From Planctomycetota bacterium (GTDB taxonomy: Bacteria; Planctomycetota; Phycisphaerae; UBA1845; PWPN01), in NCBI GenBank assembly GCA_029550525.1, contig JAKPHF010000070.1, positions 1 through 64,000 of the forward strand: DNA of 64,000 bases, written 5' to 3'. The notes beneath the pieces are model-generated. The model did not search any database and had not been told where the DNA came from. It worked only from the letters and a program-made list of their open reading frames with translations. Made by a program: the position numbers and the translations under genes. Of the stretch, positions 44,316 through 51,308 are shown in pieces; position 1 is the stretch's first letter, and the number at the start of each line of letters is the position of its first letter.

Positions 44316-44437
44316 GTTTCTGTCCCCCCTGCGGGGCTCCCTGCAAAAGAGGACGAATAACATTTTTGTACGCCGGCCATGTGCCGGGGGCTGACGCCGC
44401 CCGGTTACTAACCGCTGCCCCTCGCGAGACAGAAACA
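44316..44437. repeat. Dispersed intergenic element, copy R2, with 9-bp inverted ends
   Basis: Homologous throughout to 25382-25495. The ends GTTTCTGTC (44316-44324) and GACAGAAAC (44428-44436) are exact inverted repeats, and CTCGCGAG lies just inside the right end. A foldback RNA or a MITE-like element fits, with no coding capacity. Confidence 0.65.
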
Positions 44438-44486
44438 TACTGATCCACAGTATGTTTCGGACGGGTGATTGCATGCCCACCTATGA

Positions 44487-44505
44487 GGCGGGCGAGACGC
44501 CCGCC
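44487..44505. repeat. 19-bp palindrome GGCGGGCG-AGA-CGCCCGCC (copy 5)
   Basis: Exact arms, same orientation as the copy at 4678, followed by CCCGAG as at 18176. Confidence 0.75.
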
Positions 44506-44754
44506 CCCGAGCGTTCGCGAACCGATTCCAAACAAACGACCTTTTTCAAATCGCCCCTCAACCCGCAATCGTGTAGGTTTCATGCTGGAGACCCTGATGG
44601 GCAGCTCGTACCCCGGCGACCGGGCTCAGGTGAAATCTCCTGTGGATCGCAGCAGGGCACCGGCTCCGTTCGTCGGGTCTGGCTGGCGTACCGGTGGGGT
44701 GGCGGTCGAAAGGCGGGCCGTCCCGGCAGGGGCGAAGGTGATACAATAACGCAC

Positions 44755-45165
44755 ATGTTCCCCGCGATCGCCAAGTTCATCGGAGGCAAGGTGCTCACCG
44801 CCGTGCTGGTGGTCACGTCGGCCCTGATTGTGATCTGGTACTATCGGTTGCCCTTGGAAGATCGCGAGGCCTTGTGGCTCACCGCCCGTCACGTGCTGGT
44901 GTGGATCGGCTTCGTGCTCGTGCTGCCGTGGGCGACGTTCTTCGTACCGATTCGTGTGGTTCGTGCCGAGAGCAACCTGGCCAGTGCGCTGATGCTCGTC
45001 GGCTATCTTGTGGTGGATATCGCTTTTGCGCTGTACCTGGCCGGAGGCACCGTCGGGGGCACATTCCAGGCCGCCATCCTCATTCTTGGTTTCCTTTGTG
45101 CGGCCCTTTATAATTTTTTGGCGTGCGAGTTCGTGGCTGACCGCGCCGAGGATGCTTCACCATGA
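44755..45165 (+). CDS. Four-helix membrane protein coupled to the kinase gene
   Basis: 136 aa, family not recognised. Four predicted transmembrane helices (about 10-28, 45-62, 78-98 and 104-123) leave very short loops and a short acidic tail. The stop overlaps the kinase start as ATGA, implying translational coupling and perhaps a joint complex at the membrane. TACAAT ends 7 bases before the ATG and there is no ribosome-binding site, so the message may be leaderless. First gene of the kinase/ESCRT-like cluster. Confidence 0.7.
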   Translation: MFPAIAKFIGGKVLTAVLVVTSALIVIWYYRLPLEDREALWLTARHVLVWIGFVLVLPWATFFVPIRVVRAESNLASALMLVGYLVVDIAFALYLAGGTVGGTFQAAILILGFLCAALYNFLACEFVADRAEDASP

Positions 45166-46211
45166 ACCGACCACAACCGGGCGACCGGATCAACAACTAC
45201 CTGCTCGACCAGAAGATCGGCACGGGCAGCTTCAGCGAGGTCTGGAAGGCCCACCATCACGTTTTTCGCGACGTGGTGGCCATCAAAATCCCCACCGATC
45301 CGCAGTACGTGCGATATCTGCAGCGAGACGGCGTCGCCATCCACGGGTTGCGGCATCCCAACATCGTCCGGGCCTTGGACATGGACCCCTACGGGGATCC
45401 CCCGTACCTGATCATGGAATACGTGGACGGCCCGTCGCTGCGGCAGTTGATCGACACGCATCCCGGCGGCCTGCCCGTGCCGGTGGTGCTGCCGATCATG
45501 CTGGGCGTACTGTCAGCCCTCGAGGCGGCCCATGAGGCCGGCCTGATCCACAGCGATATCAAGCCCGGCAACGTCCTGATCGCCGGCGGTATCGATCTGG
45601 CTTCACTGGAGCCCGGGCAGGTGAAGGTGGCCGACTTCGGCCTGGGTCGGCGGACAAACGCGCAGGCAAGCCTGGTCCAATCCGGCTCGCTGGCCGTCGA
45701 GGACGGCCAGCGCATCTCGGGTACGCTCGCGTATATGTCGCCCGAGCAGCGGGAGGGCCTGCCCATCGATGCTCGCACCGACCTGTACGCGGTGGGGGTG
45801 GTGCTGCACGAGTTGCTCACGGGCGTGCTGCCTCAAGGAGCCGATTCCCCCAGCATCATCCGTCCCGATTTGCCGCGATGGATCGACGAATTCTTTCATC
45901 GTTGCTACACGCACCGCGATCGCCGATTCGAGTCCGCCGGCCAGATGAAGAGCATCATCGAGCGGCATGCGCCAACCGAGCGATCGGGGCCGCCACCGCT
46001 CGGTGGCCGCGTGCGGGGTGTCATGCAGATCGGGAGAAGCGTCGTGTGCGCGGTCTGCCAGGAGCCGGTCGAACTTGGCGACCAGTTCTGCATTCATTGT
46101 GGGCGGCAGTTGGTGGACGAGATTCCGCGCTGCCCGTCGTGCCACGGATTCGTCGGCCGGGAGGACAACTTTTGCATCCTGTGCGGGACCGACTTGCGAC
46201 AGTTGATTTGA
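45162..46211 (+). CDS. Hanks-type Ser/Thr protein kinase with two C-terminal zinc ribbons
   Basis: 349 aa, soluble, with no transmembrane helix. Kinase domain about 8-270: glycine loop GTGSFSEV (20-27), ATP lysine K42, catalytic loop HSDIKPGN (D132, N137), DFG at 158-160 and SPEQ at 193-196. The catalytic loop has S131 where RD-kinases have R, so it may not need activation-loop phosphorylation. Residues 296-341 form two CxxC-x10-CxxC zinc ribbons (C296/C299/C310/C313 and C324/C327/C338/C341). It is coupled to the membrane protein upstream and sits ahead of ESCRT-III-like genes, which may be its substrates (inference). Confidence 0.9.
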   Translation: MNRPQPGDRINNYLLDQKIGTGSFSEVWKAHHHVFRDVVAIKIPTDPQYVRYLQRDGVAIHGLRHPNIVRALDMDPYGDPPYLIMEYVDGPSLRQLIDTHPGGLPVPVVLPIMLGVLSALEAAHEAGLIHSDIKPGNVLIAGGIDLASLEPGQVKVADFGLGRRTNAQASLVQSGSLAVEDGQRISGTLAYMSPEQREGLPIDARTDLYAVGVVLHELLTGVLPQGADSPSIIRPDLPRWIDEFFHRCYTHRDRRFESAGQMKSIIERHAPTERSGPPPLGGRVRGVMQIGRSVVCAVCQEPVELGDQFCIHCGRQLVDEIPRCPSCHGFVGREDNFCILCGTDLRQLI

Positions 46212-46270
46212 TCGACTGACTTGCTCGGCGTTCCGCGGTGTCTGGTGTGGGGTCCGGGCGTTTCAGAGTA

Positions 46271-46561
46271 ATGGTGCAGGCAGCGTTCATGATGAGCGGC
46301 TTCTTGTCATTCCTGTTTCTCCTGCTGGTCATCTGGTTGCTCCTGCGCTGTGTCCAGACGTTCCTGCGGCTGATCGGCGAAAGCCTCTTTCCGGGGCGGG
46401 ACGCAAGGCGGGGTATTCGGACGAAGCGCGTTCGCGCCCGGATGGTGCGGCCATGCCCCAACCCGCACTGCCGCCAGGACAATCGTGGCGAGGCCCGGTT
46501 CTGCGCCCGATGTGGGCAGCCTCTGTTGCCGCGCGCGGGTGCGATCGACCACGCCTGCTGA
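46271..46561 (+). CDS. Small membrane protein with zinc ribbon
   Basis: 96 aa from the ATG at 46271 (46289 is also possible). A strongly hydrophobic helix (about 10-27) is followed by a basic segment and a zinc ribbon: CPNPHC about 17 bases-worth of residues before CARCGQPL. The ribbon is similar in type to those on the kinase just upstream, which suggests a physical or functional link. It starts 59 bases after the kinase stop and ends 27 bases before the wH-ESCRT gene. Function unknown. Confidence 0.65.
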   Translation: MVQAAFMMSGFLSFLFLLLVIWLLLRCVQTFLRLIGESLFPGRDARRGIRTKRVRARMVRPCPNPHCRQDNRGEARFCARCGQPLLPRAGAIDHAC

Positions 46562-46588
46562 AGAGACGTCTTTCGAGGCGAGGGTCGA

Positions 46589-48022
46589 ATGAATCCCACA
46601 GTGAGCCGGGCGGCGGAGATTGAAGCGTCCTTTCTGGCGGGGGCTGAGTCCAACCTCAACCAGGCTCGCGAGCAGCGCTTCCGCGGCAACAAGTGGCTGT
46701 GGGCCAGCAAGTCGCAGGAAGACCGCTTGCGCGAGCTCCTGGCCGCCCGCCGCAGCTACGACCGCGAATTACTTCGCCGCCTGCCCAAGAACGCGGCCCG
46801 GGTGATGACCTGCATCGAGCCGAGCTGGTTCCTGTGGGAGCGGCCGGTGGCCGTGGCCATCGCCGGCTGCATCTCGCGGCTGGAATTCCACGTGGACCAG
46901 GCTCTGGCCGCAGACAATCAGGGCGAAGCGGCCGAACCGCCGCCCATCGGGCTGAGCGAGTTGACCGCCTACGTCAAGCAGTTGGTGGGGGACGCCTCCA
47001 TCCCGCATCTGGTCGGCCTGTGCAGTCCCTCGGGCTTCAGCGAAGAGGCCAAGCAGCGAGGTCTCGACTTGCCCAACGTCACGCTCGTGCTCGTCGAGCC
47101 GCGGCCTGGCGGAGGATGGACCACGATTTCGGCGAGCCCCAACGCACGGCCCTCCGATGCGCGTTTATTTGACCCGGAGGCCGTCAGCCGCAAAATAGAA
47201 CGCGTCAAGGAGGAGGTTCGGCTTCGCCGGGCCGATCTTCTCACCGGCGGACTGAGCGCTTCGGGCCTCGCCCACAAGCTCGGTCTGCCCACCAGTCTGG
47301 TCGGGCGCGTCTTCGAGAGCATGCTGACGGCGGACCGCGAATTGCGGGTGAGCTGGCAAGGTGATGACGTGTTGCTCTTCCTGGGTGCCCCTGCCGCGAT
47401 GGAGGACTCCAGCGTGTCAATGATCGAATGGATCCGGCAGCTGTTCAGCGGTCAGGGCGAGGAGACTCGCAAGATCAATGCCTTGAGTGAACGGCGAGCC
47501 AAGCTGGCCAGCCGCCGCGACCGCCTGTACGAGGATGTCGGCCGTCTGGAAGAGCGCGAGGCCGAGCTGATGCGGCAGGGGCGTGAGACCAGTTCGGTCA
47601 CCGTCAAGCGGCGGGTGGCCACGCAGGTCAAACAGTTGCGCGACGACATGGAGCGGCTGAACGCGGCCGCCCGCATGATCGGCCAGCAGATCGACGTGAT
47701 CAGCACGCACATTCACAACCTGACGCTCATCCAACAGGGTCAGATTGCCAAGCTGCCGAGTTCGGAAGAGCTCACCGCCGACGCCGTGCGTGCTGAGGAA
47801 ATGCTCGAACAGCTCAGCGCGGAAGTGGACCTGGCGGCGTCGCTGGGCGGAGCGGTTACGGACACAAGCCTCTCGGCGGAGGAGGCGGAGATCCTGCGCG
47901 AACTGGAAGGGCCGCCCGGCGCCGTTGAAGCGAGCCGCCAGCGCCCCGATCGCGTGCCGGCCGAATCCCCGGCCCATGTGGAGCCGCCGCGCGAACAGCA
48001 GGGCGAGCCACAGGCCGGGTGA
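46589..48022 (+). CDS. Winged-helix plus ESCRT-III/Snf7-like protein (CHMP7-like layout)
   Basis: 477 aa, soluble. Residues 1-195 are mixed alpha/beta of unknown fold. Residues about 200-266 look like a winged helix (LTGGLSASGLAHKLGLPTSL, then the wing ELRVSWQGDDVLLF). Residues about 279-442 follow the ESCRT-III pattern: WIRQLFSGQG, as in the FGKLFG start of CHMP4, a basic alpha1-alpha2 hairpin, a third helix through QQGQIAKLP, and an acidic end with EEMLEQLSAEVDLA and LSAEEAEILRELEG, resembling the CHMP4 DELMAELEELE end. The tail is proline-rich. An N-terminal winged helix fused to ESCRT-III recalls eukaryotic CHMP7. Homology is inferred by pattern and is not proven here. Confidence 0.65.
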   Translation: MNPTVSRAAEIEASFLAGAESNLNQAREQRFRGNKWLWASKSQEDRLRELLAARRSYDRELLRRLPKNAARVMTCIEPSWFLWERPVAVAIAGCISRLEFHVDQALAADNQGEAAEPPPIGLSELTAYVKQLVGDASIPHLVGLCSPSGFSEEAKQRGLDLPNVTLVLVEPRPGGGWTTISASPNARPSDARLFDPEAVSRKIERVKEEVRLRRADLLTGGLSASGLAHKLGLPTSLVGRVFESMLTADRELRVSWQGDDVLLFLGAPAAMEDSSVSMIEWIRQLFSGQGEETRKINALSERRAKLASRRDRLYEDVGRLEEREAELMRQGRETSSVTVKRRVATQVKQLRDDMERLNAAARMIGQQIDVISTHIHNLTLIQQGQIAKLPSSEELTADAVRAEEMLEQLSAEVDLAASLGGAVTDTSLSAEEAEILRELEGPPGAVEASRQRPDRVPAESPAHVEPPREQQGEPQAG

Positions 48023-48162
48023 GATACGGTGCCGTTAATGTGACACGAATGCACATGGCCGCAAAGCGAAAGGACAGGTTCAGTACCCGTTCCCTTCGTC
48101 ATCTGCATCACGCCGGGTGATGTTTGGCCGGCAATCCGACGGTGACGCGAGAGGAGAGGTGC

Positions 48163-48774
48163 ATGGCGCTGCTGGACTGGCTGACAAACAAGAACACGCC
48201 CTTGTCGAAGATGACGCGGCAGGAGTTGCGGCGACAGGAGCTGCTCCTGGAGAAAGACCGCGCGCAGTTGATCAAGCGGATCGAGAAGCTGGCGGCCGAG
48301 AAGCAGAGCCTGTTCGAGCGGGGGGCCAAGGAGAAGACGCCCGAGATTCGCCGCGTGCTCGCCCAGGAGTTCGAGCTCAAGACGTCCGAGCAGCTCATGG
48401 TGGCTCGGCAGTTGAACATCCGCAGCAAGGAGGCCATGACCGTCTCGCGGATGCGGATGATTCGCGAGAACCTCGACCGGGCCAAAGTGCACGGCAGCAA
48501 ACTGGGCCTGGTCAGCGAGAAGGATCTGCTGCGGCTCGGTCGGATGATCGAATCGGACGCGGTCAGCGTGGAGATGTACCAGCAGCGGCTGGATGACATT
48601 CTCGCGCTAGGGGCCGAGGTGGACGAGGGCATGGCCGGCCTGAGCCAGGCGGGTCAGACGGTCCTGGACATTTGGGACAAGATGGACACCGGTCTCATCC
48701 GCGACCCCGCGGAAGCGTTCGACGAAGCAGACCGGAGAGTGCGCGAGCAGCAAAGCGCGACGCCGGAGGCGTAG
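48163..48774 (+). CDS. ESCRT-III-like helical protein (second in cluster)
   Basis: 203 aa. GGAGAGG lies 5 bases before the ATG at 48163. It is almost entirely helical: a short hydrophobic start (MALLDWLTN), a basic coiled-coil hairpin (about 15-105) with the ESCRT-type break EKTPEIRRVLAQEFELKTSE, then helices 118-150 and 152-178. The tail is acidic. The fold and length agree with CHMP/Vps2-type ESCRT-III subunits or a PspA-like protein. No clear MIM motif ends the protein. Its neighbours (wH-ESCRT upstream, CHMP1-like and Vps4-like downstream) support membership of a filament-forming set. Confidence 0.6.
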   Translation: MALLDWLTNKNTPLSKMTRQELRRQELLLEKDRAQLIKRIEKLAAEKQSLFERGAKEKTPEIRRVLAQEFELKTSEQLMVARQLNIRSKEAMTVSRMRMIRENLDRAKVHGSKLGLVSEKDLLRLGRMIESDAVSVEMYQQRLDDILALGAEVDEGMAGLSQAGQTVLDIWDKMDTGLIRDPAEAFDEADRRVREQQSATPEA

Positions 48775-48776
48775 GG

Positions 48777-48830
48777 TGAGGGGACGTGAGGATGTGAGAA
48801 AGTGGGAAAGTGGGAACGTGGGAATGGCGT
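48777..48830. repeat. GTGNGAA-type degenerate repeat tract (cluster-specific)
   Basis: Tandem imperfect units such as GTGAGAAA, GTGGGAAA, GTGGGAAC and GTGGGAAT. The inverted counterpart (TTCGCACA, TTTCGCAC) fills 49047-49096, and both orientations occur at 51173-51296. I see this family only inside the ESCRT-like cluster. Confidence 0.6.
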
Positions 48831-48856
48831 GAACGGGGGAGGAAACGGGGTGGCAG

Positions 48857-49027
48857 GTGGGAGAGGCAACCGACAGACGAATCGACGAGACGGCCTACAA
48901 CTGGCTGCATAGCAAATGGCTGGAAGTCTCGTCGCTGTTGGCGGGATACATCAAGCATCTGAGCGAGTCAGCCCCGAGGATCCGAGGCATGAGATATGCG
49001 CGAGAGTGCGACCGACAATCTTCGTGA
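48857..49027 (+). CDS. Possible small protein, 56 aa
   Basis: GTG at 48857 follows GGGGTGG and opens a 56-codon frame ending TGA at 49025-49027. It contains AYNWLHSKWLEVSSLLAGYI, an amphipathic helix. It lies between two ESCRT-like genes on the same strand. There is no homology I can name and the ribosome-binding site is mediocre, so it could equally be non-coding. Confidence 0.25.
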   Translation: MGEATDRRIDETAYNWLHSKWLEVSSLLAGYIKHLSESAPRIRGMRYARECDRQSS

Positions 49028-49117
49028 GGAGAATCGCGGTTCTGTGATCACGTTCGCACATTCGCACGTTTTCACTTTCGCACGTTCGCACATTACCACC
49101 ACCGTGCGGAGCACAAC

Positions 49118-49726
49118 ATGGCGTTGTTCAAATCCAGCGAAGAACGTCGCATCGAACGCGAGATGAAGATCCGCCAGGGCATCCGACGGATCGAGCGGGC
49201 AATTCGCGAGCAGGCCAAGTTCACTGATGAGTTCGTGGCCAACGCCCGACGGGCCCAGGCCATCGGCGACACCAAGCAGTATCAGTTCATCCGCAACTCG
49301 CTGAAGAAGACCATGCTGATTCGCAAGGTCCTCGAGCGCCAGTTGCTGAGCGTCAAGAACGCCATGCTGATCAAGCGGCAGGCCGAGGCGAGTGCCGACT
49401 TCACACGAGCCATGGGCTTGATGGCGGCCGAGATCGGCAAGCTGTTCGGCGAGACCGACCTGGTCAAGACGCAGGCCGACTGGGAGAAGGCCATGATGCA
49501 GTCCCAGACCATGGAAGAGCGGATGAACATGTTCCTCGACTCCATCGAGGACATCGCCGCGCAGGACGTGGAGATGACCGGCACGTCGGAGACGGTGGCC
49601 GACGAGGAAGTGGACCGGCTCATCGCCGCCGAGGCCGAAGCCGAGCAGGTCCGCGAGTCGGATCGCATCGCCCAACTGCGGGCCGAGCTCGAAGCCCTCA
49701 AGGGCCAGAGCGAAAAGCAGAAATAG
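49118..49726 (+). CDS. ESCRT-III-like protein with MIM1-like C-terminus (CHMP1/Did2-like)
   Basis: 202 aa, helical. Residues 7-95 form a long basic hairpin (IRQGIRRIERAIREQAKF, then AIGDTKQYQFIRNSLKK with the short turn seen in CHMP1 at KGNMEGARIYAENAIRKK). Residues 97-118 (AMGLMAAEIGKLF) and 128-147 (MQSQTMEERMNMFLDSIEDI) match the third and fourth ESCRT-III helices. The acidic linker leads to DRIAQLRAELEALK at 182-195, close to the MIM1 consensus LxxRLxxLK with E in place of R. In eukaryotes this helix docks on the MIT domain of Vps4, and an MIT-like ATPase is encoded 324 bases downstream. Confidence 0.7.
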   Translation: MALFKSSEERRIEREMKIRQGIRRIERAIREQAKFTDEFVANARRAQAIGDTKQYQFIRNSLKKTMLIRKVLERQLLSVKNAMLIKRQAEASADFTRAMGLMAAEIGKLFGETDLVKTQADWEKAMMQSQTMEERMNMFLDSIEDIAAQDVEMTGTSETVADEEVDRLIAAEAEAEQVRESDRIAQLRAELEALKGQSEKQK

Positions 49727-49780
49727 TGGCAACGTCCATGCATGGTGTGTCGTTCGAGACGGCTCGCTTTATTGGCTAAT

Positions 49781-49843
49781 CACAGAGGGCACAGAGTGAA
49801 AAGTCTGATATGCCAGCCTCTGTGTTCCTCTGTGCCCTCTGTG
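49781..49843. repeat. 16-bp inverted repeat CACAGAGGGCACAGAG with 31-nt loop
   Basis: The left arm at 49781-49796 and right arm at 49828-49843 pair perfectly, and the stem can extend by three or four more bases with one mismatch. It lies between the CHMP1-like gene and the small gene remnant. It could act as a strong mRNA hairpin or terminator, but there is no T-run. Confidence 0.75.
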
Positions 49844-49860
49844 GTTACCTTCAGCCGCGA

Positions 49861-50034
49861 TTGATCGAGCTCAAGTTGGTGACGTGGCGATACAAGGACC
49901 GGGGCGATGTCGTCGAGTTGATTCGTCGCAACCAGTTTCCCGAGACGCTGGCCGACCACATACACCCGACCGTTCGCAGCGTCTATCGCCAATGCTACGA
50001 CCAGGCGAATGAGGAAGACTACGATCGCAGCTGA
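49861..50034 (+). pseudogene. Probable gene remnant, 57 codons
   Basis: A frame beginning at TTG 49861 reads LIELKLVTWRYKDRGDVVEL and ends QCYDQANEEDYDRS, which looks like a C-terminal piece of a conserved planctomycete protein with no matching N-terminus. The in-frame upstream part runs through the CACAGAGGGCACAGAG hairpin and is not coding-like. It has no ribosome-binding site. It ends 15 bases before the Vps4-like gene. A genuine small gene is possible. Confidence 0.4.
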
Positions 50035-50049
50035 AAGACAAGGGACGGA

Positions 50050-51171
50050 ATGCCGGTCACATTTGCCACATTCGAACGACTAAAGGATAAGGGCGTGAGC
50101 GCCTACCGCCAGGGGCAGTACGGGGTGGCCAAGCCGTACCTGGTGCAGGCCGCCGAGTGCATGCTCGAGCTGGCCGAGAACGCCAAGACGCCGCAGTTGC
50201 GCGAGCAGCACGAGGCCTGCGCCCGCGAGTTGATCGAGCTGGCCCGCGACTGCGACGAGGCGATCTCGCAGAAGCGCCCTGCGCCCCGAGCGAAAGCCCG
50301 CGAATCCGACGACAACGCGGCCAGCCCCACGGATTGGATCGTGCGCGACAAGCCCACGGTCGGATTCGACGACATCGCGGGTTTGGAGGATGTGAAGGAA
50401 GAGATTCGCCTTAAGATGATCTACCCCTTCCAGCATCCGGAACTGGCCCAAAAGTACGGGATCCGCAGCGGCGGGGGGGTGCTGTTGTACGGCCCGCCAG
50501 GCACGGGCAAGACCATGCTGGCCAAGGCCATCGCACACGAGATCGATTCGACGTTCTTCGTCATCAGCGCCGCCCAGGTGCTGAGCAAGTGGGTGGGCGA
50601 AGCGGAGCAGAACATCGCTCGCCTGTTTGCCGCGGCCAAGGCCGAACCGCGGGCTGTGATCTTCATCGACGAGATCGAAGCGCTCGTGCCGCGGCGTCAA
50701 TCCGATACGTCCTCAGTGATGCAGCGGGTCGTTCCCCAGATTCTCCAGGAACTGGAGGGGTTCGACCGCAAGGCCGAACGTTGCCTACTATTTATTGGCG
50801 CCACGAATCGTCCCTGGTTGCTGGACGAAGCCATGCTGCGACCCGGACGTTTCGACTCGCGCATCCATATACCATTGCCGGACGCGCCGGCGCGGTATCG
50901 GCTGCTCGAGATGTATCTCGTCGAGAATCGGCCCATTGCCCCGGACGTCGACCTGGGGCGGCTGTGCGATTTGCTGGAGGGCTACAGTGGCGCGGACATC
51001 AGGAACATCGCGGATCGCGCCGCAGCCCTGCCGTTCATGGAAGCCATCGGAGGCGGCGAGCCTCGCCCCATCGGCATGGCCGATGTCCTGAGCGTCATCG
51101 AGCAGACGCTGCCTTCGGTGAGCCGATCCGACATCGCGCGGTTTGAAGAGTTCGAGCGGACGGGGCAGTAG
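50050..51171 (+). CDS. Vps4-like AAA ATPase with N-terminal MIT-like domain
   Basis: 373 aa. Residues 4-74 form three helices in the MIT pattern (LKDKGVSAYRQGQYGVAKPY, then AAECMLELAENA and ARELIELARDCDEAI). A linker of about 25 residues leads to a meiotic-clade AAA domain: VGFDDIAGLEDVKEEI, Walker A GPPGTGKT (148-155), pore loop 1 SKWVGEAE with W181, Walker B VIFIDEIEAL (D207/E208), and the arginine fingers R264 and R267 in LRPGRFD. The C-terminus (SVIEQTLPSVSRSDIARFEEF) mirrors the C-terminal helix of Vps4 (TVNADDLLKVKKF). It should disassemble or remodel ESCRT-III-type filaments, presumably those encoded just upstream. This fits Vps4/CdvC better than FtsH or ClpX. Confidence 0.85.
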   Translation: MPVTFATFERLKDKGVSAYRQGQYGVAKPYLVQAAECMLELAENAKTPQLREQHEACARELIELARDCDEAISQKRPAPRAKARESDDNAASPTDWIVRDKPTVGFDDIAGLEDVKEEIRLKMIYPFQHPELAQKYGIRSGGGVLLYGPPGTGKTMLAKAIAHEIDSTFFVISAAQVLSKWVGEAEQNIARLFAAAKAEPRAVIFIDEIEALVPRRQSDTSSVMQRVVPQILQELEGFDRKAERCLLFIGATNRPWLLDEAMLRPGRFDSRIHIPLPDAPARYRLLEMYLVENRPIAPDVDLGRLCDLLEGYSGADIRNIADRAAALPFMEAIGGGEPRPIGMADVLSVIEQTLPSVSRSDIARFEEFERTGQ

Positions 51172-51172
51172 G

Positions 51173-51300
51173 GGTGAAAATGTGGGAACGTGGGAATGTG
51201 AGAATGTGTTAAGGTGAGAATGTGCGAATGTCAAAACGGGAAACGAGAGGCGTTGCTTTCTCACTTTCCCACATTCGCACTTTCTCACATTCTCACTCCG
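51173..51300. repeat. Inverted GTGNGAA / TTCNCAC repeat array ahead of the SPFH-like gene
   Basis: 51173-51235 carries GTGGGAACGTGGGAATGTGAG-type units and 51257-51296 carries the complement-type TTTCTCACTTTCCCAC units. The two blocks can fold into a long imperfect hairpin that would occupy most of the space between the Vps4-like stop and the next ATG. Confidence 0.6.
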
Positions 51301-51308
51301 AGACAGCC

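Larger units (their letters stand above)
44284..44754. other. Intergenic stretch with element R2 and palindrome copy 5
   Basis: About 470 bases without a supported gene. Element R2 occupies 44317-44437 and the 19-bp palindrome lies at 44487-44505. The right end carries TACAAT (44742-44747) seven bases before the next ATG, a possible leaderless promoter. Confidence 0.6.

Noticed and set aside
48163..49726. Annotation of the helical proteins as plain PspA
   Set aside because: PspA is possible for 48163, but the MIM1-like tail of the 49118 product and the Vps4-like neighbour fit CHMP-type ESCRT-III better. I kept the wording ESCRT-III-like because sequence inspection alone cannot settle it.
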